A stretch of 64,000 nucleotides of DNA from Tenacibaculum adriaticum (GTDB lineage: Bacteria; Bacteroidota; Bacteroidia; Flavobacteriales; Flavobacteriaceae), in contig NZ_VNIA01000001.1 of the NCBI RefSeq assembly GCF_008124875.1, positions 574,721 through 638,720 of the forward strand. Direction: 5' to 3'. Shown in pieces: positions 34,318 to 43,666 of the stretch. Made by a program: the position numbers and the translations under genes. Every line of letters starts with the position of its first letter. Position 1 is the stretch's first letter. The notes below the pieces were generated by a model. The model saw only the letters and a list, made by a program, of their open reading frames with translations. It made no database searches and was not told where the DNA came from.

Positions 34318-36513
34318 TTATTCCTTTTTCTTTTTAAAAAGCCGATTGAAGAAACCTTTAATCCCTTTTTCTCTGTAAGCAGTGCATTTAATCGATGAAG
34401 AAATTTCTTCAGGTATATTGAAAGAGGTTAGGTATTGTTCCTTCAGTTTAGGATCTTTTTCTATTTCTTTAAGGATGTTAGCTATAATAGGCAACGCCAA
34501 TGACGAGCCAGAACCATTCCCGCTGTTAAAATGAATTGTATTTTTAGAGGTTCCTACCCAAGTTCCAAGAACAATGTTTGGTGTGTATGCCATAAACCAA
34601 GCATTTGTATAATTTTGTGCAGTACCTGTTTTGCTTGCTAACGGACTTTTAATTTTAAAAGTGCTTCTTATTTTAGAAGAAGTCCCTTGTTCAACAGCTT
34701 GTTGTAAAATAGCTGTAACTGTTTGAGAGCTTTCTTTTGTAAATACTTTTTCAGTTTTTGACTCTTTACTTTCATAAATAATGTTTCCTTCTTTATCGGT
34801 AATCTTGCTAACCATATATAAATCGTTCATTTCACCGTCATTAGCAAAAGCACCATAAGCTCTTGTAGTTTCAAAAAGAGATAGATCAAGAGTTCCTAAA
34901 GCTATGGAAGGAGCGTTGTCAATAATTTCTGGAAATTTTAATTTTTCACAAGATTTGGTCAGCCATTCTTTTTCTAGCTTAAAATAAAGGTTAACACTAG
35001 GTATATTCATAGATTGAATTAAGGCGTACCATAATGCCACTTTTTTATCAGGAGTTGAACTATGGTCAGCATTTTCTGGCTTCCAGTTTTCGTATTCTTT
35101 ATATGTTTTTTCTTCATTTTCAAAATAATCACAAGGTGAAATTCCTTTTTCTAAAGCCGTTGCATACAAAAATGGTTTAAAAGCAGAGGCTATTTGACGA
35201 TGCGATAACACCATATCAAAAGGAAGTGTTGTGAAATTATTACCACCCACCCAACTGATAATTGCCCCGTTTTTCGGGTTTGTAATCAAAACAGAGGTAT
35301 TCAGCATTTTTGAATAGTGCCAAAGGCTATCAATGGTATTACCTGTAATGGTTTTTGTGCTGTCCCAATCGAATAACTTTAAAGACCTTTCTTGTTTGTC
35401 TTTTGCTGTAAACTCTTGATCTTTTAACCATCTGTTCTTTAAAATATTTGATTGCAACTCTTTATCTAATTGCTTTTGTTTGATGACGAGTTGTTCCTTT
35501 GCGGCTTTTTCAGCCATTTTTTGAATACCGTAATTTAGGGTTGTGTATATTTTTAAACCATCGGTTTCTAAATTGTAATTACTATTGGTTGTTTCATTAA
35601 TGGTTTTTATAATTTCAGTAGTTTTTTTCTTTATTTGATACGAAAAATAACCCGCTGATGTGTTTGTATCAAGATTTTTATAGTATAGGGTAATGGGGAG
35701 CTTTTGCAAGCTATCTGTAGTTTGATTACCTAAATAAGCTTCGTTGTTCATTAATTGAAGAACAGTATTGCGACGTTTTTTAGCATTTTTCGGGTTTATC
35801 CTTGGGTTGTAAAAGGTATTCGCTTTTAACATTCCAACAAGTACTGCCGACTCTTCAACTTTTAATTCATTAACGGACTTATTAAAAAAACGATTAGCGG
35901 CAGATTCTACTCCAAAATTATTTTCGCCGAAAGGAACTGAATTCAAATACAACAATAGTATTTCATCTTTACTATATAAAGTTTCCATTCTACTAGCTAT
36001 AATAAGTTCTTTGATTTTATTTATGGGCATGCTTAAAAAGCCATGATATTGCCTTCCGTAAAGGTTTTTAATTAATTGTTGCGTAATAGTACTTCCTCCA
36101 CCTCCGGACGCATCTCTCATTAAAATACTTCTAAAAAAAACTCTAGCATAACTTTGGCCATCGTAACCGTTGTGAGTATAAAAACGCTTATCTTCTGTAG
36201 CGATAAGAGCCTCCTTTAAATGTTTGGGTATTTGTTCTAACTTGACATTTGTTCTGTTTTCAGCAAAAATTTTTCCAACAATAATAGTATCTGATGAATA
36301 AATTAAGGAAGCTTCTTCATTAATGATAGCTGTTAAGTTTTCTTTGTTAGGTAATTTACCGAATACGTCGGAATACACTAATAAAAACAGTAGAAATATT
36401 AAAAGAAGCCCCAAAAGAATCAATCCTGTTATATATTTTAAAAGAAGGGTTAAGTTCTTCTTTTTTAGAAGTTGAGGTTGTGTTTCTTTTAATATTTTCA
36501 CTTTGCTATACAA
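34318..36513 (-). CDS. Class A penicillin-binding protein (transglycosylase/transpeptidase)
   Basis: A 731-residue peptidoglycan synthase. A cytosolic tail and one transmembrane helix (about 25-48) precede the GT51 domain (ATEDKRFYTHNGYD, GGGGSTITQQLIKNLYG, LYLNSVPFGENNFGVESAA). The transpeptidase domain has the active Ser in SAFK (near residue 444), the SMN triad (near 502) and KTGTAQNY (near 631). The usual long C-terminal tail is short. The frame begins at TTG 36513; a GTG at 36501 gives a four-residue shorter form and is equally possible. It is single and convergent with radA. Confidence 0.92.
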   Translation of the reverse strand: MYSKVKILKETQPQLLKKKNLTLLLKYITGLILLGLLLIFLLFLLVYSDVFGKLPNKENLTAIINEEASLIYSSDTIIVGKIFAENRTNVKLEQIPKHLKEALIATEDKRFYTHNGYDGQSYARVFFRSILMRDASGGGGSTITQQLIKNLYGRQYHGFLSMPINKIKELIIASRMETLYSKDEILLLYLNSVPFGENNFGVESAANRFFNKSVNELKVEESAVLVGMLKANTFYNPRINPKNAKKRRNTVLQLMNNEAYLGNQTTDSLQKLPITLYYKNLDTNTSAGYFSYQIKKKTTEIIKTINETTNSNYNLETDGLKIYTTLNYGIQKMAEKAAKEQLVIKQKQLDKELQSNILKNRWLKDQEFTAKDKQERSLKLFDWDSTKTITGNTIDSLWHYSKMLNTSVLITNPKNGAIISWVGGNNFTTLPFDMVLSHRQIASAFKPFLYATALEKGISPCDYFENEEKTYKEYENWKPENADHSSTPDKKVALWYALIQSMNIPSVNLYFKLEKEWLTKSCEKLKFPEIIDNAPSIALGTLDLSLFETTRAYGAFANDGEMNDLYMVSKITDKEGNIIYESKESKTEKVFTKESSQTVTAILQQAVEQGTSSKIRSTFKIKSPLASKTGTAQNYTNAWFMAYTPNIVLGTWVGTSKNTIHFNSGNGSGSSLALPIIANILKEIEKDPKLKEQYLTSFNIPEEISSSIKCTAYREKGIKGFFNRLFKKKKE

Positions 36514-36584
36514 ATGATTTTAACTGATAAAATTGTGGATGTTATCGAAATATTAATTACGTAAAGTTTGCTTTCATATTTAAG

Positions 36585-36610
36585 ATATCTATCATTTCAA
36601 TGACAGATAT
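36585..36610. promoter_or_regulatory. Dyad upstream of the PBP gene
   Basis: Two 12-base arms, ATATCTATCATT and AATGACAGATAT, with a 2-base centre and one mismatch, located about 72-97 bases upstream of the PBP start. No T run follows, so an operator is more likely than a terminator. No regulator can be named. Confidence 0.4.
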
Positions 36611-36691
36611 TATCCGATACTGAAATAAGTTCTGTACATATAACGAAGTTATTAGTTTTTAATATATGAATCAAACTAAATTCGTTCCAAT

Positions 36692-36718
36692 AAAAAACCC
36701 TTACAAGTTGCAAGGGTT
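36692..36718 (-). terminator. Terminator of DUF4271-hemD
   Basis: Stem AACCCTT/AAGGGTT (36696-36702, 36712-36718) with the plus-strand A run becoming the T tract on the minus strand, 23 bases after the hemD stop. Confidence 0.8.
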
Positions 36719-36740
36719 ATAATTTATAAGGTTGGAAAAA

Positions 36741-37490
36741 TTATTTTTTTCCGTTAGCTCCTTTAATGTATTTTTCTAAAGCCATAGTCATTGAAGGTGT
36801 TTCTGGGGTTGGTGCAGCAATATCTACACGTAATCCTCTTTCTTCAACAGCTTTAATGGTAGAATCACCAAAGACTGCAATTCGAGTATTGTTTTGCTTA
36901 AAATCTGGAAAGTTTTGAAATAAACTATCAATTCCAGAAGGACTAAAGAACACTAAGATATCATAAAAAACATTTTCTAAGTCAGATAAATCACTAACTA
37001 CAGTTCTGTATAAATCAGCACGTGTCCAGCTAATTCCTATAGCATCTAATTCTTGAGGTATTTCTGGTTTTAATTTATCAGAGGAAGGTAATAAAAATTT
37101 CTCGTCCTTATGTTTTTTTATAAGTTTTCCTAATTCAGGAAACGTTCTAGTACCCACATAAATTTTTCGCTTTCTATATACTACATATTTCTGTAGATAG
37201 TACGCAACTGCTTCAGATTGACAAAAATATTTTAAATCATCTGGAACTGTATAGCGCATTTCTTCAGCAACTCTAAAAAAATTATCAACAGCATTTCTGC
37301 TGGTTAAAATAATTGCAGTAAAGTTTTTTAAATCTATTTTTTGAGATCTTACTTCTTTAACAGGGATTCCTTCAACATGAATAAATGAGCGAAAATCAAC
37401 TTTTACTTTTTGTTTTTCAGCTAAATCAAAATATGGGGAGGTTTCTGTTTTTGGTGCTGGCTGAGACACTAAAATAGTTTTCACTTTCAT
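36741..37490 (-). CDS. hemD: Uroporphyrinogen-III synthase
   Basis: It closes and inverts ring D of hydroxymethylbilane to form uroporphyrinogen III in heme synthesis. The 249-residue protein shows the two-domain fold with ILTSRNAVDNFFRVAEE near 65 and VFFSPSGIDSLFQNFPDF near 185, the best conserved segments of this weakly conserved family. It follows DUF4271 by 10 bases in the family-typical pair. The link with the DUF4271 membrane protein is not understood. Confidence 0.88.
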   Translation of the reverse strand: MKVKTILVSQPAPKTETSPYFDLAEKQKVKVDFRSFIHVEGIPVKEVRSQKIDLKNFTAIILTSRNAVDNFFRVAEEMRYTVPDDLKYFCQSEAVAYYLQKYVVYRKRKIYVGTRTFPELGKLIKKHKDEKFLLPSSDKLKPEIPQELDAIGISWTRADLYRTVVSDLSDLENVFYDILVFFSPSGIDSLFQNFPDFKQNNTRIAVFGDSTIKAVEERGLRVDIAAPTPETPSMTMALEKYIKGANGKK

Positions 37491-37500
37491 AAAACGTTCT

Positions 37501-38139
37501 TTAAATAGTTATTGTTTTATAGAGGATTAACAAAGGTGCTAATTCAAGGGTGCAAAAGTACAAAATAAAATAGAAGAACTGATTAAAAATCATCCTTTTA
37601 TTATTAGTAAGGATTAAATAAACCCTGAAAACCAATAGTAAAGTGATAAAAAACAAAAGAAAAAAAATATCTTTAAACCAGTATTGGTTGATAATTAAAA
37701 CAGGAAAAATCCATAAACAAATACTATATAAATATCCGTTTTTAGAATATAAAAAGTAATTTAAATCTTCTTGCATACTAAAAACATTAATTATAAGGTA
37801 ACTAATTAAATATTTTGCAATAAAATAAAAAGCAGTTACACCTAAAATTAATAGAAAAAGGAATAAGTTTTTTTCAAGAGTAAAAGAGGTAATTAATGTG
37901 AAAAATGTTAATGAAATAATAATTACAGAAAAAGTGAACATAACACCATGAAAAGGAGAAAGTAGAGAAGTGGTTTCCTCCGATCTCTTTTCAATAAAAC
38001 CCTGTGTGAAAAAAGCAATCGAATAGCCTAACAAGCGCTGAGGCTTGTATAATTTCATTAAAAAAAGCAAGACAAAACCTAAAAGAAAGGTAATTGTAAT
38101 TAAGTCATCCGATAAAAAATTACGTTCAATAGCCTCCAT
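37501..38139 (-). CDS. DUF4271 membrane protein
   Basis: A 212-residue protein with about five to six transmembrane segments (about 14-28, 66-85, 90-112, 140-160, 165-180, 190-208). It fits the DUF4271 family, a Bacteroidota membrane family encoded next to hemD. No catalytic motif is visible. A role in heme or membrane processes is only suggested by the neighbour. Confidence 0.8.
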   Translation of the reverse strand: MEAIERNFLSDDLITITFLLGFVLLFLMKLYKPQRLLGYSIAFFTQGFIEKRSEETTSLLSPFHGVMFTFSVIIISLTFFTLITSFTLEKNLFLFLLILGVTAFYFIAKYLISYLIINVFSMQEDLNYFLYSKNGYLYSICLWIFPVLIINQYWFKDIFFLLFFITLLLVFRVYLILTNNKRMIFNQFFYFILYFCTLELAPLLILYKTITI

Positions 38140-38169
38140 TTAGCATTTTTAGGTCCTATCCAATTAACA

Positions 38170-38177
38170 CAAAATTA
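38170..38177 (-). promoter_or_regulatory. -7 box of DUF4271-hemD
   Basis: TAATTTTG on the minus strand, 30 bases before the ATG at 38139. Confidence 0.5.
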
Positions 38178-38191
38178 GGAATAAATTAATG

Positions 38192-38199
38192 TATCTTTG
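38192..38199 (+). promoter_or_regulatory. -7 box of the mannosyltransferase operon
   Basis: TATCTTTG, 26 bases before the ATG at 38226; start of a probable four-gene transcript to 41229. Confidence 0.6.
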
Positions 38200-38225
38200 T
38201 GCAAATTTTGATGAAATTTTAATTT

Positions 38226-38945
38226 ATGTCAGACACTTTAGTCATAATTCCAACCTACAACGAAAAAGAAAATATAGAAGCTATAATTAGAGCAACTTTT
38301 AGTCAAGAAAAAAAATTTGATGTTTTAGTTGTAGATGATAATTCACCTGACGAAACTGCATCAATTGTAGAAAGCTTACAAAAAGAATATCCAGAGCAAC
38401 TTTATATTGAAAAAAGAGCAGGAAAGAATGGACTAGGAACTGCATATATCCATGGATTTAAATGGGCGATTGAAAAGAAGTACGACTATATAATCGAAAT
38501 GGATGCTGATTTTTCTCATAATCCAAAGGATTTAATTCGTCTTTATAACGCCTGTGCTGTTGAAGGAGCAGATGTTTCTGTAGGGTCAAGATATTCGGTA
38601 GGTGTAAACGTGGTAAATTGGCCAATGCGACGTGTGTTGTTGTCTTATTTTGCTTCTAAATATGTGCGTTTTATTACTGGAATTCCAATTCATGATACGA
38701 CTGCAGGTTTTGTTTGTTGGAAACGAGAGGTATTAGAAACTATTAAGTTGGATAAAATAAAATTTGTTGGATATGCTTTTCAAATAGAAATGAAATTTAA
38801 AGCATGGAAGCATAAGTTTAAGATAAAAGAAGTATCCGTAATTTTTACCGATAGAACTTTAGGAGAATCTAAAATGAGTGGATCTATTGTTAGTGAAGCT
38901 TTGTTTGGTGTGATAAAAATGAGACTAAACGGATTGCCAAAATAA
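38226..38945 (+). CDS. Polyprenol monophosphomannose synthase (GT2)
   Basis: A 239-residue GT2 glycosyltransferase that most likely moves mannose from GDP-mannose to polyprenyl phosphate, giving a lipid-linked mannose donor for protein or surface glycosylation. The nucleotide-binding start VIIPTYNEKENIEAII, VVDDNSPDET, the DxD in EMDADFSHNP (near 96) and the late SGSIVSEALFGVI match DPM1-like enzymes without the C-terminal membrane part. It heads an operon with a GNAT protein, dihydroorotase and DUF4296. Confidence 0.9.
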   Translation: MSDTLVIIPTYNEKENIEAIIRATFSQEKKFDVLVVDDNSPDETASIVESLQKEYPEQLYIEKRAGKNGLGTAYIHGFKWAIEKKYDYIIEMDADFSHNPKDLIRLYNACAVEGADVSVGSRYSVGVNVVNWPMRRVLLSYFASKYVRFITGIPIHDTTAGFVCWKREVLETIKLDKIKFVGYAFQIEMKFKAWKHKFKIKEVSVIFTDRTLGESKMSGSIVSEALFGVIKMRLNGLPK

Positions 38946-38950
38946 TTATA

Positions 38951-39412
38951 ATGGAACAGATTTCTATAAGACCAGCTACACTAAATGATCTACAAACGTT
39001 ATTAGAGTTTGAACAAGGTGTTATAGAAGCAGAAAAACCACTAGATCCTTTCTTAAAGGAAGAAAAAATTTATTATTACAATATTCCAGAATTAATAACT
39101 TCAGAAAACAGTTTTTTGGTTGTGGCTGTCTCTAATGATGAACTTGTAGGTTCTGGTTATATAAGAATTGAAAATTCAAGACATTATCATAAAAATAAAC
39201 ATAATGGTTATATAGGATTTATGTTTGTTAAACCTTCTTTTCGAGGACGAAGAATTAGTAACATGGTTTTAGAGTCTTTAAAAAAATGGGCAAAAGATAA
39301 AAATTTGAAAGAATTAAGATTAGATGTTTATAGCAATAATACTGCAGCAATAAAATCGTATGAACGATTTGGCTTTAATAAGAGTTTAGTAAATATGCGA
39401 ATAGAAATTTAA
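38951..39412 (+). CDS. GNAT family N-acetyltransferase
   Basis: A 153-residue single GNAT domain. The acetyl-CoA-binding part reads VKPSFRGRRISNMVLESLKK (near 96-115) and the end YSNNTAAIKSYERFGF is typical. The substrate is unknown. It is in close order between the mannosyltransferase (5-base gap) and the dihydroorotase (6-base gap), so it belongs to that operon. Confidence 0.85.
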   Translation: MEQISIRPATLNDLQTLLEFEQGVIEAEKPLDPFLKEEKIYYYNIPELITSENSFLVVAVSNDELVGSGYIRIENSRHYHKNKHNGYIGFMFVKPSFRGRRISNMVLESLKKWAKDKNLKELRLDVYSNNTAAIKSYERFGFNKSLVNMRIEI

Positions 39413-39418
39413 AAGAAA

Positions 39419-40759
39419 ATGACAAAATCTACTTTAATAAAAAACGCTAAAATTGTTAATGAAAAAAGCATTTTTAAAGGCGATGTTCTCATAGAAAATG
39501 AATTTATTGTTAAAATCGCTGATGAGATATCGATTTCTGAAAATGTTGAGGTTATCGATGCTTCAGGAAAATATTTAATTCCAGGGATGATAGATGATCA
39601 GGTTCATTTTCGAGAGCCAGGATTAACGCATAAGGCAAATATTGCCACAGAAAGTAAGGCAGCTGTTGCAGGAGGAATTACTTCTTTTATAGAAATGCCT
39701 AATACTGTTCCGCAAGCAACAACACAAAACTTATTAGAAGATAAATTCGAAATAGCAAGTAAAACTTCTTACGCAAACTACTCGTTTATGTTTGGTGGAA
39801 CGAATGATAATTTAGAGGAATTGTTAAAAACAAATCCAAAGAATGTTGCAGGTATTAAGTTGTTTTTAGGATCTTCAACAGGAAACATGTTGGTAGATAA
39901 TGAAGAGGTTTTAGAAAAAATATTTTCTTCTACAAAAATGTTAATTTCTGTTCATTGTGAAGATGAGGCTACTATTCGAAGAAATACGGAAAAATTTAAA
40001 GCAGAATATGGTGATGATATTCCTTTGAAATATCATCCAATTATAAGAAGTGAAGAAGCTTGTTATTTATCATCTTCAAAAGCAATTGAATTAGCAAAGA
40101 AAACTGGAGCAAGATTGCATGTTTTTCATTTATCTACAGAAAAAGAAACACATTTGTTCCGCAATGATATTCCGTTAGAAGAAAAACAAATTACAGCCGA
40201 AGTTTGTGTGCATCATTTGTGGTTTACAGATGCTGATTATGAAAAGAAGGGAACACTCATTAAATGGAATCCAGCAGTTAAAACTCAAAAGGATAAGGAA
40301 GGTTTATGGAAAGCACTGTTAGACGATAGGATAGATATAATTGCAACAGATCATGCACCTCATACTCTAGAGGAAAAAGAAAATGTGTATACAAAAGCTC
40401 CAAGTGGTGGACCTTTGGTGCAACATGCGGTTACGGCTGTTTTTGAGAAAGTGAAAGAAGGAATAATTTCAATTGAAAAGGCAGTGGAGAAGATGTGTCA
40501 CAATCCTGCGAAAATATTTAAAGTTGAAAAACGCGGATTTATAAAGGAAGGATTTTACGCTGATTTAGTTTTAATTGATCCAGCTCAAAATTGGACAGTT
40601 TCTAAAGAAAATATATTGTATAAGTGCGGATGGTCTCCGTTTGAAGGAGTTGAATTTTCGAGTAAAATTACACACACATTTGTGAATGGAAATTTGATAT
40701 ACAACAACGGAACGTTTAACGAAGAAATTAAAGGAAAAAGACTATTATTTAATAGATAG
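39419..40759 (+). CDS. pyrC: Dihydroorotase
   Basis: It cyclises carbamoyl aspartate to dihydroorotate in pyrimidine synthesis. The 446-residue amidohydrolase has GMIDDQVHFREPGLTHKA (near 56), the likely carboxylated Lys in AGIKLFLGSSTGN (near 146), His in ISVHCEDEA and HVFHLST, and the catalytic Asp in IATDHAPHT (near 310). The first metal motif is DQVH and not the usual HxH: Gln stands in for the first His. This change is, as far as I recall, shared by Bacteroidota enzymes. It is co-transcribed with the GT2 gene and DUF4296. Confidence 0.92.
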   Translation: MTKSTLIKNAKIVNEKSIFKGDVLIENEFIVKIADEISISENVEVIDASGKYLIPGMIDDQVHFREPGLTHKANIATESKAAVAGGITSFIEMPNTVPQATTQNLLEDKFEIASKTSYANYSFMFGGTNDNLEELLKTNPKNVAGIKLFLGSSTGNMLVDNEEVLEKIFSSTKMLISVHCEDEATIRRNTEKFKAEYGDDIPLKYHPIIRSEEACYLSSSKAIELAKKTGARLHVFHLSTEKETHLFRNDIPLEEKQITAEVCVHHLWFTDADYEKKGTLIKWNPAVKTQKDKEGLWKALLDDRIDIIATDHAPHTLEEKENVYTKAPSGGPLVQHAVTAVFEKVKEGIISIEKAVEKMCHNPAKIFKVEKRGFIKEGFYADLVLIDPAQNWTVSKENILYKCGWSPFEGVEFSSKITHTFVNGNLIYNNGTFNEEIKGKRLLFNR

Positions 40760-40767
40760 ATAGAGTT

Positions 40768-41229
40768 ATGAGAAATTTCATTTACTTTTTAATACTTTTA
40801 TTCATTGTTTCTTGTAATAGTAATACAATTTATGAGAAACCTGAGAATTTGATTCCTAAAGATTCAATGATTTTTTTGTTAACAGATATGTATATAGCTT
40901 CATCTGCAAAACATATAAAGAATAAATTTCTTCAAAAGGATGTTAATTACACAGCTTTGGTGTATAATAAATACAAAATAGATAGTGCTCGTTTCGATAT
41001 CAGTAATAATTATTATACTTCTAGAGTTGAAGAGTATAATGAATTGATAAATAAAGTGAAAACTAGGTTAGAAGCAGAGCATAAAATGTATCAAGAAAAA
41101 ATAGATAAATTAGATTCTATAAAACGCGATAGTTTGAAAAAGAAAACTATAAAACCGAAGTTGTTAGATTCAGCCAGAAAAATTAAGTTAAAAAAAGCAA
41201 AATTAAAAGATAGAACTCAACCAGAATAA
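40768..41229 (+). CDS. DUF4296 lipoprotein
   Basis: A 153-residue lipoprotein, MRNFIYFLILLFIVSCNSNT with lipobox Cys16. DUF4296 proteins follow dihydroorotase genes in many Flavobacteriaceae. The mature part has IPKDSMIFLLTDMYIASSA, a helical middle and a very basic Lys-rich end (about 120-153), which may contact nucleic acid or lipids. No function is known. The last 13 bases overlap the convergent epimerase gene. Confidence 0.85.
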   Translation: MRNFIYFLILLFIVSCNSNTIYEKPENLIPKDSMIFLLTDMYIASSAKHIKNKFLQKDVNYTALVYNKYKIDSARFDISNNYYTSRVEEYNELINKVKTRLEAEHKMYQEKIDKLDSIKRDSLKKKTIKPKLLDSARKIKLKKAKLKDRTQPE

Positions 41230-42221
41230 TTGTTACAAATTTCTTTAATAACAGTATCTATCGGCTCAAATTCATAACCTAATTCTTTTTTAATTTTTTC
41301 GGAAGAATAATATTCTTTTCTCTGTGATGATCTCGCAGAATTTTTAGTGAGTAATGGTTGTTTTCTGGTGATTGTTGTCAAAAACCAATCAATTTTCCAA
41401 AGTAGAGAAGTTGCAAATTTTCCTATTTTAATTGATGGACGTTTTTTATTAAAAACATCTGCGATAGTAAAGAATATTTCTTTGAAAGATTTGTTTTCTG
41501 ATACTAAAATAAAACGCTCATTTTTAATATTAGAATTCATTAAATTAATCATTACTTTTACCACATCTTTTACACCAACAAAACCCGTTACACCTTCTGT
41601 AAAAAACTTAAATCCGTTATAAACTTGCGTAAAAAATTTACCTGAGCCTTCGTTAAAAAAACCAGCTCCTAAAATTACTCCAGGATTTACAATAACGATA
41701 TCAATGCCTTCTTGTGAAGCTCGCCATACTTCCATTTCTGCACCATATTTGGTAATAGAATATCCATGATTTTCACTTTGATCATTCCATTCATTTTCCT
41801 CTGTAGTGAGATTTCCATTTATAGAATCTCCAATAGCAGCAATAGAACTTACATGGCAAAACTTCTTTATTTTTTTATCAATAGAAAAGTTAATCACATT
41901 GGCGGTGCCTTCAATATTTACTTTTCTCATTTTACGATAATCCTCTGGGTTAAAAGAAACTAATGCAGCACAATGGTAAACATATGTGATTTCACCTTCA
42001 AAAACGGCTTTAAGTGAAGGCGTATCATTAATATCAGCTCTAATCCATTCTATTTTTTTAAAAAAAGAGAGGGAGTTTCCAGTGTAAAAAGAAAATACAG
42101 TTTTAACTTTTTCAAGTTTATCTTCTGAACGATAAGTTGCTCGAACAACATTATTTTCCCTTATTAAATGGTACAATAAATGAGAGCCTACTAAACCTGT
42201 TCCGCCTGTTACTAAAATCAT
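41217..42221 (-). CDS. NAD-dependent epimerase/dehydratase family protein
   Basis: A 334-residue extended SDR protein. It starts MILVTGGTGLVGSHLLYHLI, the NAD(P)-binding glycine motif, and has the catalytic YSITK (near 152) with CHVSSIAAIGDS upstream. Members act on nucleotide sugars, dihydroflavonol-like ketones or other substrates; none can be chosen here. I place the start at 42221, since the open frame to 42290 would cross the tyrS promoter. The -7-like box is four bases before the ATG, so a leaderless mRNA is likely. Confidence 0.85.
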   Translation of the reverse strand: MILVTGGTGLVGSHLLYHLIRENNVVRATYRSEDKLEKVKTVFSFYTGNSLSFFKKIEWIRADINDTPSLKAVFEGEITYVYHCAALVSFNPEDYRKMRKVNIEGTANVINFSIDKKIKKFCHVSSIAAIGDSINGNLTTEENEWNDQSENHGYSITKYGAEMEVWRASQEGIDIVIVNPGVILGAGFFNEGSGKFFTQVYNGFKFFTEGVTGFVGVKDVVKVMINLMNSNIKNERFILVSENKSFKEIFFTIADVFNKKRPSIKIGKFATSLLWKIDWFLTTITRKQPLLTKNSARSSQRKEYYSSEKIKKELGYEFEPIDTVIKEICNNYSG

Positions 42222-42225
42222 AGTA

Positions 42226-42233
42226 CGAAAATA
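42226..42233 (-). promoter_or_regulatory. -7-like box of the epimerase gene (leaderless type)
   Basis: TATTTTCG on the minus strand, four bases (TACT) before the ATG at 42221. Confidence 0.45.
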
Positions 42234-42254
42234 GAATTTTTTACCTGATAAATG

Positions 42255-42262
42255 TATCTTTG
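42255..42262 (+). promoter_or_regulatory. -7 box of tyrS
   Basis: TATCTTTG, 20 bases before the tyrS ATG at 42283; divergent from the epimerase box. Confidence 0.65.
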
Positions 42263-42282
42263 TTCCTTTAAAACAAATACAA

Positions 42283-43587
42283 ATGACCAAGAATTTAGTT
42301 GAAGAATTACGTTGGCGTGGAATGATTCACGACATGATGCCAGGAACCGAGGAACAATTACAAAAAGAAATGACGACGGCATATATTGGTTTTGATCCAA
42401 CTTCAGATTCATTACACATTGGTAGTTTAGTGCCAATTATTTTGTTGGTGCATATAGAAAAAGCAGGACATAAACCAATTGCATTGGTTGGAGGTGCTAC
42501 AGGTATGATTGGAGATCCATCAGGGAAATCAGATGAACGTAATTTATTAAATGAAGAAGCGTTAGCAAAAAACGTTGAGGGAATTAAAAGAACTTTAGGA
42601 CGTTTTTTAAAATTTGATAATGGCACAAAAAACTCGCCCATTCTAGTGAATAATTATGATTGGATGAAGAGCTTTTCATTTATAGAATTTGCACGTGATG
42701 TTGGTAAACGAATCACAGTAAATTATATGATGGCGAAAGACTCTGTCAAAAAACGTATTTCGGGAGATTCTAGTAACGGAATGAGCTTTACGGAGTTTAC
42801 CTATCAATTAATTCAAGGTTACGATTTTTATCATTTATACAAAACCTACAATTGTAAATTACAAATGGGAGGTTCTGATCAATGGGGAAATATTACTACA
42901 GGAACTGAGTTAGTGCGTAGAATGAATGTTGGAGAAGAAGCAAAAGCGTTTGCTATGACTTGCCCGTTAATTACGAAAGCAGATGGTTCTAAATTTGGAA
43001 AATCAGAAGGTGGTAACGTATGGCTAGATGCAGATAAAACTTCAGTATACAAATTTTACCAATTTTGGTTAAATACGTCGGATGAAGATGCAGAAAAGTA
43101 TATAAAGATCTTTACATTTTTAGATAAAGACACGATAGATAATTTAATTGCAGAACACAAAGAGGCTCCTCATGTTCGTGTGTTACAAAAAAGATTAGCT
43201 GAAGAAGTTACAGCATTTGTACATTCAAAAGAGGAGTTAGAAAAAGCAATTTCAGCTTCCAATATCCTTTTTGGAAAATCTACTGCAGAAGATTTAAAAT
43301 CGTTAGATGAACAAACATTTTTAGACATTTTTGAAGGGGTACCTCAAGCCAGCGTTAGTTCAGAAGATATAAAAGAAGGGTTATCAATGATAGATGCTCT
43401 GTCAGCAAAAACCAATTTTTTAAAATCGAATGGGGATGCACGTCGAGCTTTAAAAGAAAACTCAATTGCTGTAAACAAAGATAAAGTTAATGAAGACTTT
43501 TCAATTACAACAAACGATTTAATAGCAAATAAATATGTTCTTTTACAAAGAGGTAAGAAGAATTATTTCTTACTTCAAGTTAGTTAG
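42283..43587 (+). CDS. tyrS: Tyrosyl-tRNA synthetase
   Basis: A 434-residue class I aminoacyl-tRNA synthetase that charges tRNA-Tyr. Motifs: [16 protein letters not shown] (HIGH-like, near 36-50), the tyrosine pocket [13 protein letters not shown] and [12 protein letters not shown] (near 198), and KFGKSEGGN (KMSKS-like, near 241). The C-terminal S4-like RNA-binding domain (about 365-434) is present. I do not see a T-box leader. It is monocistronic with a strong shared terminator. Confidence 0.96.
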   Translation: MTKNLVEELRWRGMIHDMMPGTEEQLQKEMTTAYIGFDPTSDSLHIGSLVPIILLVHIEKAGHKPIALVGGATGMIGDPSGKSDERNLLNEEALAKNVEGIKRTLGRFLKFDNGTKNSPILVNNYDWMKSFSFIEFARDVGKRITVNYMMAKDSVKKRISGDSSNGMSFTEFTYQLIQGYDFYHLYKTYNCKLQMGGSDQWGNITTGTELVRRMNVGEEAKAFAMTCPLITKADGSKFGKSEGGNVWLDADKTSVYKFYQFWLNTSDEDAEKYIKIFTFLDKDTIDNLIAEHKEAPHVRVLQKRLAEEVTAFVHSKEELEKAISASNILFGKSTAEDLKSLDEQTFLDIFEGVPQASVSSEDIKEGLSMIDALSAKTNFLKSNGDARRALKENSIAVNKDKVNEDFSITTNDLIANKYVLLQRGKKNYFLLQVS

Positions 43588-43607
43588 TAAACTATAAAGC
43601 TTAAAAC

Positions 43608-43643
43608 AAAAAAGCCTTGATAATTTTTATCAAGGCTTTTTTG
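43608..43643. terminator. Shared terminator of tyrS and the Cys-rich mini-protein gene
   Basis: A 12-bp perfect stem AAGCCTTGATAA/TTATCAAGGCTT (43612-43623, 43627-43638), loop TTT, with A and T runs on both sides; it lies between two convergent genes. Confidence 0.9.
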
Positions 43644-43666
43644 CATTTAATATATAAAATAAGCTT

